Source of the DNA: Piscirickettsiaceae bacterium
GTDB taxonomy: Bacteria; Pseudomonadota; Gammaproteobacteria; Methylococcales; Cycloclasticaceae
Reading direction: 5' to 3'
DNA: 11,599 nt
Assembly (NCBI GenBank): GCA_002401365.1
Contig: NVSW01000073.1
Location: forward strand, 1-11,599
Made by a program: the position numbers and the translations under genes. The notes beneath the pieces were generated by a model. That model saw only the letters and a program-made list of their open reading frames with translations, did not search any database and was not told the origin of the DNA. Below, piece by piece: positions 6,451 through 11,599 of the stretch (position 1 is its first letter; every line of letters starts with the position of its first letter).

Positions 6451-7573
6451 ATTCAAGCATTAATAGTGCTTTATCTTTTAATATTTGAAACATAGAACCC
6501 TCCGGCACACTTTGTAACGCAATCAACGGTTGTTTGCTGATGGTTTTCCCTTTTAGTTTAATGTGCGCAGTACCCACTACACTATCTTGCTGCATTGGCG
6601 CCATTAATTGAGGTTGGATTTCTAAGCTAGCATCTAATTCTTTATATTGATTGCGTGGGATAGTTAAGTACAGGTCATGCCCCAAGCCTACTGGAAGCAT
6701 TTTTTGTGTGCCTTGCCAAATACGCGCATCTGTCAGTTTTTGTTGTGCTTTGTAGAGTAGGTGAGTTTTATAAAACCGGTAACCAAAGTTGAGTAGTGTT
6801 TGATTGTCATTGGTACGTTCTTCTACACTATCGGCGCCCATAACAACGGAAATAAGTCGCATATTATCTCTTACAGCGGATGATACAAGGCAATAGCCGG
6901 CATCTTCAGTATGGCCGGTTTTAATACCATCTACTGAGTCGTCTCGCCATAAAAGTTTGTTACGGTTTTGTTGTTTGATACCGTTGAAGGTGTATTCTTT
7001 AATGGCGTTTAATTTATATAACTCAGGTGCTTCCTTAATGAGGGCGCGAGATAAAATTGCTAAGTCATGCGCCGTTGTATAGTGGTCTTTATCAGGTAAC
7101 CCGGTGCTGTTCTTAAAATGACTATTACTCATGCCTAGCTCTTTTGCAGCTTGGTTCATGAGTTGAGCAAATGTGGCCTCATCCCCAGCGACGTGCTCAG
7201 CGAGAGCGACCGTCGCATCGTTTCCAGACTGGACTAGCATGCCATGCAGCAACTCATCGATGGAAATGAATTTATTCACTTCAATGAACATTCTTGAACC
7301 CGGGGTGCGCCATGCTTTCTCACTAACCCTTACCTTGTCATCAAGTTGAAGGTTGCCTTGGTTGATTTCACGGAAAATAATCAGTGATGCCATGATTTTT
7401 GTCAGGCTTGCCGGGGCCAATTTTAAATGACTGTTTTTGCTTACGAGAACTTTGCCGCTATGAAAATCTACCAAGTAGTAACTTCTTGCATCGAGTTTTG
7501 GTGAGCTTGGAACAATGGCTGCGTGAGTTTGAATAACAAATAAAAGTAACAACGAGCTGATAAAAATTTTCAT
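6449..7573 (-). CDS. dacA: Serine-type D-alanyl-D-alanine carboxypeptidase, PBP5/PBP6 family
   Basis: This periplasmic penicillin-binding protein removes the terminal D-Ala of peptidoglycan pentapeptides and so limits cross-linking. The 374-residue precursor has a signal peptide (1-18, cleaved near THA-A), a peptidase S11 domain with the three catalytic motifs S56-L-T-K59, S116-G-N118 and K218-T-G220, then the all-beta C-terminal PBP5 domain (~270-355) and a terminal amphipathic segment (SMFQILKDKALLMLE) that would anchor it to the inner membrane. Length matches the PBP5/PBP6/DacC family; Pseudomonas calls the gene at this locus dacC. It follows rlpA after 75 bp, the largest gap in the minus-strand cluster, where a promoter candidate lies. 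The start has no strong Shine-Dalgarno site. Confidence 0.96.
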   Translation of the reverse strand: MKIFISSLLLLFVIQTHAAIVPSSPKLDARSYYLVDFHSGKVLVSKNSHLKLAPASLTKIMASLIIFREINQGNLQLDDKVRVSEKAWRTPGSRMFIEVNKFISIDELLHGMLVQSGNDATVALAEHVAGDEATFAQLMNQAAKELGMSNSHFKNSTGLPDKDHYTTAHDLAILSRALIKEAPELYKLNAIKEYTFNGIKQQNRNKLLWRDDSVDGIKTGHTEDAGYCLVSSAVRDNMRLISVVMGADSVEERTNDNQTLLNFGYRFYKTHLLYKAQQKLTDARIWQGTQKMLPVGLGHDLYLTIPRNQYKELDASLEIQPQLMAPMQQDSVVGTAHIKLKGKTISKQPLIALQSVPEGSMFQILKDKALLMLE

Positions 7574-7609
7574 GAGTAATGTGGTTAAGCGTTTTTTGGA
7601 AAGGACGAT

Positions 7610-7615
7610 ATTATA
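7610..7615 (-). promoter_or_regulatory. Candidate -10 box of an internal promoter before dacA
   Basis: The minus strand reads TATAAT at 7615-7610 in the 75-bp gap between rlpA and dacA, with the dacA ATG about 37 bases downstream. The nearest -35-like hexamer (ATCACA, about 19 bp upstream) is poor. A promoter here could drive dacA-dat-ybeD-lipB-lipA separately from mrdA-rodA-mltB-rlpA. No terminator hairpin is visible in the gap, so read-through from rlpA is also likely. Confidence 0.45.
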
Positions 7616-7648
7616 AATAGTTCGTTGAGAATTATGTGATCTTTGTTT

Positions 7649-8506
7649 TTAGTATTGCATATAGTGTGCATTTGATATGCCAACTTGTTGTAGCTTAATG
7701 CGCATCGTATCGGCTTGATTGAGTGATGAATATGGTCCTATATGTACACGATAAAGTGCGGATTCAACCTTGTGTTGTATGTTGATTTTGGCGATTAAAA
7801 CATTATTATTTAATAGCTTTAATTTGAGTTTTTCGGCATTTTTTTCATCACTGAATGCGCCTACCTGTAAGTACAACTTGGTTACATTGCTAGGTTCTTG
7901 TGTGGTTGTTTTGTGTATTATTGCGGTGGCTGTATTTTCTGTAATGATAGGGATGATGGTCTTAGAAGTTTTGACAGGCTGTTTAGGGTTGATAGCCCGA
8001 ATTTCAACGTGAGCTGTGCCGTGGCCTAGAATATCGAGTTTTGTAGCTGCAGCGTAGGATAAATCTATAATGCGATTACCGTGAAAAGGGCCACGGTCGT
8101 TAACTCTAACGACGACTTGTTTGTTGTTAGCTAGGTTGGTTACAGTTAAATAAGTAGGGATTGGTAATGTTTTATGAGCTGCCGACATAGCATACATATT
8201 GTATGTTTCGCCATTGGATGTTTTTCTACCATGAAACTTTGTGCCATACCAAGACGCTGTCCCACGTTGCGTAAAGCCTAAACTATTCGGTTTGACGTGA
8301 TATGTTTTTCCAAACACTTGGTATGACGCGGGATTGCCGCCGCGGCTTTTAGGCTCAATCTTTGGTACTGCATCCGGTATGTTAGTTAAGTCTGTAGGTG
8401 GCGAAGTAGGTGCGGCATCAGCTACTATTGGCCCAGTAGTTGAGCAAGCGGAGAGCAGCAGTACTATTACCAAAGGTGCATAGATGTACAGGTGTTTTCT
8501 CATCAT
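7649..8506 (-). CDS. rlpA: Septal ring lytic transglycosylase lipoprotein RlpA
   Basis: RlpA is an outer-membrane lipoprotein that binds denuded (peptide-free) glycan strands and, in Pseudomonas aeruginosa, cleaves them. The 285-residue precursor has a lipoprotein signal with lipobox LSAC (C21), a low-complexity Pro/Thr linker, a double-psi beta-barrel domain (~80-172, starting RGTASWYGTKFHGRKTSNGE) and a C-terminal SPOR domain (~210-285, starting LYLQVGAFSD) for binding denuded glycans. H111 and D137 (VRVNDRGPF) lie 26 residues apart, as do the catalytic His and Asp reported for the P. aeruginosa enzyme, so enzymatic activity is likely. It follows mltB after nine bases with two adjacent ATG codons (8506 and 8503); I took the first, and neither has a clear Shine-Dalgarno site. 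Confidence 0.95.
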   Translation of the reverse strand: MMRKHLYIYAPLVIVLLLSACSTTGPIVADAAPTSPPTDLTNIPDAVPKIEPKSRGGNPASYQVFGKTYHVKPNSLGFTQRGTASWYGTKFHGRKTSNGETYNMYAMSAAHKTLPIPTYLTVTNLANNKQVVVRVNDRGPFHGNRIIDLSYAAATKLDILGHGTAHVEIRAINPKQPVKTSKTIIPIITENTATAIIHKTTTQEPSNVTKLYLQVGAFSDEKNAEKLKLKLLNNNVLIAKINIQHKVESALYRVHIGPYSSLNQADTMRIKLQQVGISNAHYMQY

Positions 8507-8515
8507 TAATGTTTT

Positions 8516-9526
8516 TTAGTTGCTCATACTCTTTTTAATTTCTTGGCTTAATTGATACGCCGCCATCGCATAGAGCGCGCTGTGATTATAACGTGTAATG
8601 ACGTAAAAATTATGGAAGGCTAACCAGTATTCATCGCCAGTGGCTTGTTTTAGTTTTAATAACTTAACTGGGGTTGCTAAAGACATGTTTTTTGGAATAG
8701 GGACTTGATGTTTGCTTAAGTCTTGCAGTGTATGTTTGGGTTTTAGTTTGTTGTTAACCAGTTCTTTGTAAGAGGTGCCTTGCACCGTTACTGGTTGCGT
8801 AATGGGTTGGTTTTTTGTCCAACCATGTTTGGCAAAATAATTTGCGACACTAAAAATGATATCGGCTTGGCTTTCCCAAAGGTCGCGTTTGTTATCACCA
8901 TCGCCGTCAACAGCGTATGCGCGATAGCTACTGGGGATAAATTGAGATTGGCCCATAGCGCCAGCATATGAACCTACCGGTTTTAGTGGGTCAAAGCCCT
9001 CTTCACGACAAAGCAGAAGAAAGTGTTTTAGTTCGCTAGTAAAAAACTTGGATCTTTTAGGAAAGTGGAAGCCGAGTGTGCTTAATGCGTCTAGTACTTT
9101 AAAGTGTCCTGTGTTGCCACCATAGCGAGTTTCAACACCAATGATAGCGACAATAATTTCCGCAGGAACACCATATTTATCTGCAGCGGCTTGTAACAGG
9201 GCATGATTGTCGTGCCAAAATTTAACACCGCCATTTATACGGCTTGGTTTAACAAATATTTTTCGATAACTGTGCCATTCAAGGCGCTTTTCAGCAGGTG
9301 AAGACATGGCTTTTAATATTCGAGGTTGAACCTTAGCTTTGCTCAAGAGTAGACCGAGTTCTTGTCGATCGAATTGATGTTTTTCAACCATCATATCGAT
9401 AAATTTTGCGTATACCTTTGGGTCAGTTGGTTGAGTGCTGCTTGCTGCCGCACACGCGTTTATTGAGGTGAGCATGGTGGTTAAAAATAGTCCTAAAAGG
9501 AATTTTTTAAATACAAGGCGGTTCAT
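8516..9526 (-). CDS. mltB: Lytic murein transglycosylase MltB/SltB1 family
   Basis: This periplasmic enzyme cleaves the MurNAc-GlcNAc bond of peptidoglycan to form 1,6-anhydroMurNAc ends, feeding the recycling that ends in AmgK/MurU. With the start used here it has 336 residues. After an N-terminal signal sequence comes the catalytic domain: EIIVAIIGVETRYGG with general acid E132, YAGAMGQSQFIPSSYRAYAVDGDGD (188-211) including an EF-hand-like DGDGD calcium site as in Slt35, then DIIFSVANYFAKHGW and a C-terminal block with FYVITRYNHSALYAMA. The frame is open up to 9592, but that would lie inside rodA; ATG 9526 has AGGAG seven bases upstream and gives a proper signal peptide. C25 is preceded by I-N-A, a poor lipobox, while A-C-A|A offers a signal peptidase I site, so it may be soluble like P. 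aeruginosa SltB1 rather than a lipoprotein. Confidence 0.94.
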   Translation of the reverse strand: MNRLVFKKFLLGLFLTTMLTSINACAAASSTQPTDPKVYAKFIDMMVEKHQFDRQELGLLLSKAKVQPRILKAMSSPAEKRLEWHSYRKIFVKPSRINGGVKFWHDNHALLQAAADKYGVPAEIIVAIIGVETRYGGNTGHFKVLDALSTLGFHFPKRSKFFTSELKHFLLLCREEGFDPLKPVGSYAGAMGQSQFIPSSYRAYAVDGDGDNKRDLWESQADIIFSVANYFAKHGWTKNQPITQPVTVQGTSYKELVNNKLKPKHTLQDLSKHQVPIPKNMSLATPVKLLKLKQATGDEYWLAFHNFYVITRYNHSALYAMAAYQLSQEIKKSMSN

Positions 9527-9533
9527 GTTTGCT

Positions 9534-9538
9534 CTCCT
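9534..9538 (-). promoter_or_regulatory. Ribosome binding site deciding the start of mltB
   Basis: AGGAG on the minus strand overlaps the rodA stop codon (TAG) and is followed by seven bases and ATG at 9526. This is the strongest Shine-Dalgarno site in the cluster and rules in favour of this start over the upstream ones within rodA. Confidence 0.8.
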
Positions 9539-10673
9539 AAGAAGATAATAGTTTACGGTGGGTTTGTATTGACATAAGTATGCCAAAACCAATCAATAAG
9601 GTTACCATAGATGTGCCACCGTAACTGATGAGAGGAAGCGGCACACCGACTACAGGTAAAACTCCTGTAACCATACCAACATTGACGAATAAATACACAA
9701 AAAATGTAAATGCTAGGCTGCCGGCTAGTAGTCTAGAGTATGTGTCTTGAGCCTGAATGGCAATATAGATGGAGCGTAAGAATATCAATAGGTAAAGTGT
9801 TAATAAACCCACGCAGCCAACTAGACCAAATTCCTCAGAGAACACGGAAAATATAAAGTCGGTAGAACTTTCGGGCAAAAACTCTAGCCGCGCCTGAGTA
9901 CTATTCATCCAGCCTTTGCCGTACATTCCACCAGAACCTATCGCTATTTTAGATTGGATAATATGGTAGCCTGCTCCCAGTGGGTCGCTTTCGGGGTCAA
10001 AAAGTGTCAACACACGCCGCTGTTGATACTCCTTCATAAAACTCCATAAAATGGGAGCAGAAGCGCCTATGCTAACCGCTATGCCGAATATTAATTTCCA
10101 AGATATACCGGCTAGAAACAGCACAGCGATACCTGATGTGGCAATTAAAATGGCAGTGCCCAAGTCAGGTTGTTTGGCGATTAATAAGGTTGGAATAGCA
10201 ATAAATACTGTGGCAAAGAAAATGTGTTTGAATGCTGGTGGCAATCGTCTTTCTGATAAATACCAGGCTAGCATCATAGGGGTTGCAAGTTTTAATAGCT
10301 CCGAAGGCTGAAAACGGACGAAGCCGAGATTTAACCAACGTTGAGCACCCTTGCCGACCTCCCCAAAAAATAAAACACCCAATAACAAAAGAACACCTAA
10401 AACAAAAAGGGCGGGGGAAAGCATTTTCAATATATGCGGAGGAATTTGGGAAATAAATATCATCGCCGAAAAAGCCACACATAAGCGAATAGCCTGACGA
10501 TACATAAGTGCTGTATCGCCGTGTCCTGCGCTAATCAGAACTATAATGCCAATGGCTGATAATGTTAATAATAAGAATAATAAAGAGCCATCGATATGGA
10601 ACCGCTCAAATAAACTACCTTTTTGTCGTTGATAGTTGGATACGCGAGGCGTTTGTTGTATGTCCCAGCTCAT
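9537..10673 (-). CDS. rodA: Peptidoglycan glycosyltransferase RodA
   Basis: RodA is the SEDS-family polymerase that builds glycan strands from lipid II for lateral-wall elongation, working as a complex with PBP2 (mrdA). The 378-residue integral inner-membrane protein has multiple hydrophobic segments and SEDS signatures: GAQRWLNLGFVRFQPSELLKLA (109-130), QPDLGTAI (168-175), IGSGGMYGKGW (245-255), EFLPESSTDFIFSVFSEEFGLVG (264-286) and PLPLISYGGTSM (345-356). D272 in TDFIF probably corresponds to the essential aspartate of the large periplasmic loop. The short soluble N-terminus and the lack of division-specific tails fit RodA rather than FtsW, as does the neighbouring PBP2. It starts at the ATG overlapping the mrdA stop (ATGA) and ends 10 bases before mltB. 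Confidence 0.97.
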   Translation of the reverse strand: MSWDIQQTPRVSNYQRQKGSLFERFHIDGSLLFLLLTLSAIGIIVLISAGHGDTALMYRQAIRLCVAFSAMIFISQIPPHILKMLSPALFVLGVLLLLGVLFFGEVGKGAQRWLNLGFVRFQPSELLKLATPMMLAWYLSERRLPPAFKHIFFATVFIAIPTLLIAKQPDLGTAILIATSGIAVLFLAGISWKLIFGIAVSIGASAPILWSFMKEYQQRRVLTLFDPESDPLGAGYHIIQSKIAIGSGGMYGKGWMNSTQARLEFLPESSTDFIFSVFSEEFGLVGCVGLLTLYLLIFLRSIYIAIQAQDTYSRLLAGSLAFTFFVYLFVNVGMVTGVLPVVGVPLPLISYGGTSMVTLLIGFGILMSIQTHRKLLSS

Positions 10674-11599
10674 TCTGTCACTGATGTGGGCTGAATGTAA
10701 TGGTCGAATATTGCACGGGCAATGGGCGCAGCAACGGAACCTCCGTGGCCACCATTTTCAACAATGACTGCAATCGCTAATTGCGGGTCTTCAACGGGTG
10801 CAAAAGCAATAAACAAAGCGTGGTCCTTTAGGTGATGGGCAACGTTTTTTTCATCATACTTCTCATCTTGTTTAATACTAAATACTTGAGCTGTTCCTGT
10901 TTTTCCAGCAATGCTAAACGCTGGCGTTTTAATTCTTTTGGCAGTGCCTCTTGCACCATGTATGACGTCGCGCATCGCGCTAATAATATCATTCCAATAG
11001 CGGGTATTTTTTAACGTTATTTGGGTGCTTTCTGCTTGCTTTGGTTTAATGGTTTTGTTGCCCAATTTTACAACCAAGCTGGGCTTAAATGCAGTGCCTT
11101 TGTTCGCAATTATAGACGTTGCGTGTGCCAGTTGCAGTGGCGTTGTGAGGTTAAACCCCTGACCAATGCCCGATATAAGTGTTTCACCTGGGAACCAGAC
11201 CTGATTTTTAACCCGTTTTTTCCACTCAGTTGAGGGAAGTAACCCAGCTTTTTCCCCTAAAATGTCAATCCCCGTTTTTTTACCAAAACCAAATAAGCTT
11301 AGAAAATCATGGATGCGATCAATTTTTAATTGGTGCGCAAGGATATAAAAATAAACATCACACGACTGCACGATAGAGTCATGTAAATTCATCATTCCGT
11401 GACCATACCTTTTCCAATCTCGATATTTATGCGAGTGTTTGGGTAGTTGGTAGTAACCGGGGCACATAATTTTTTGATTATTGGTAACGGTCTTTAACGC
11501 TAGACCAGCGAGCGCCATAAAAGGTTTGAGCGTTGAGCCTGGGGGGTATTGCCCACGTAGTGCACGGTTGAAAAGCGGCCTTTTAGGTGAAAATTGCAG
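10670..11599 (-). CDS. mrdA: Penicillin-binding protein 2 (MrdA), C-terminal 309 residues; 5' end outside window
   Basis: PBP2 is the class B transpeptidase that cross-links peptidoglycan made by RodA during elongation. The frame is open through the last base of the window, so only the transpeptidase domain is present (309 codons plus stop; the full protein is usually about 600-650). Reading from 11599, the fragment begins LQFSPKRPLFNRALRG and reaches the active-site motif PPGS-T-L-K (S22-K25 of the fragment). SCD at 79-81 (the SxN position, Asp as in E. coli PBP2) and K233-T-G235 in IAGKTGTAQVFS complete the active site. The block WFPGETLISGIGQGFNLTTPLQLA is characteristic of PBP2. A start at the internal ATG 11518 would remove the catalytic serine and is rejected. 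Its stop overlaps rodA, so the pair is coupled. Confidence 0.97.
   Translation of the reverse strand: MQFSPKRPLFNRALRGQYPPGSTLKPFMALAGLALKTVTNNQKIMCPGYYQLPKHSHKYRDWKRYGHGMMNLHDSIVQSCDVYFYILAHQLKIDRIHDFLSLFGFGKKTGIDILGEKAGLLPSTEWKKRVKNQVWFPGETLISGIGQGFNLTTPLQLAHATSIIANKGTAFKPSLVVKLGNKTIKPKQAESTQITLKNTRYWNDIISAMRDVIHGARGTAKRIKTPAFSIAGKTGTAQVFSIKQDEKYDEKNVAHHLKDHALFIAFAPVEDPQLAIAVIVENGGHGGSVAAPIARAIFDHYIQPTSVTE

Noticed and set aside
9527..9592. Longer start of mltB at 9592, adding 22 residues
   Set aside because: The extension is inside rodA, spoils the signal peptide, and has no ribosome binding site, whereas ATG 9526 has AGGAG at good spacing.
10165..10482. A 105-codon Cys/Phe-rich frame on the minus strand within rodA
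   Set aside because: It is a shifted-frame shadow of rodA, whose own frame has all SEDS motifs.
10670..11518. mrdA taken to start at the internal ATG 11518
   Set aside because: The frame continues to the end of the window and codes for the SxxK active site just upstream of this ATG, so the gene simply runs off the edge.
1..11599. Search by eye for CRISPR arrays, insertion sequences, tRNA genes, phage or defence genes
   Set aside because: Nearly every base is within a recognised conserved gene, and the one 165-bp gap holds no such structure.

Overview
This is a stretch of ordinary gammaproteobacterial chromosome, fairly AT-rich (roughly 40-45% GC by eye), packed with core cell-envelope genes and lipoate genes. 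The pairing of lptD with amgK and murU, and the order mrdA-rodA-mltB-rlpA-dacA-(dat)-ybeD-lipB-lipA, resemble Pseudomonas and related groups such as Cellvibrionales-like marine bacteria rather than the enterics. The assignment below class level is an inference. I see no mobile element, phage gene, CRISPR array, tRNA, rRNA or toxin/defence system.

Layout. Positions 1-1815 (minus) hold the N-terminal 605 codons of lptD, the outer-membrane LPS translocon; its C-terminus lies beyond the window start. A 165-bp divergent intergenic region (1816-1980) follows and carries a good -10 box for lptD. On the plus strand, amgK (1981-3000) and murU (2997-3662) overlap by ATGA and encode the MurNAc-recycling shortcut to UDP-MurNAc. 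From 3655 to the window end everything is on the minus strand. In transcription order the genes are mrdA (PBP2, N-terminus outside the window), rodA, mltB, rlpA, dacA (PBP5/6-like), dat (D-amino-acid transaminase), ybeD (DUF493), lipB and lipA. The two gene sets meet tail to tail, with murU and lipA overlapping by 8 bp.

How the genes work together. PBP2 and RodA polymerise and cross-link lateral-wall peptidoglycan. MltB and RlpA cut glycan strands. DacA trims terminal D-Ala. Dat can interconvert D-Ala and D-Glu. AmgK and MurU return recycled MurNAc to precursor synthesis. LptD inserts LPS in the outer membrane. LipB and LipA attach the octanoyl group and convert it to lipoyl on 2-oxoacid dehydrogenases. 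Short gaps and stop/start overlaps suggest one long transcript from mrdA to lipA, with a probable extra promoter in the 75-bp gap before dacA.

The main oddities are both in lptD. Its reading frame has no ATG, GTG or TTG before the signal peptide, so it probably starts at ATT. Its mature N-terminus carries three copies of a paired W-x-C module. No new biological system is apparent; the region is conserved housekeeping sequence with a few details worth checking.
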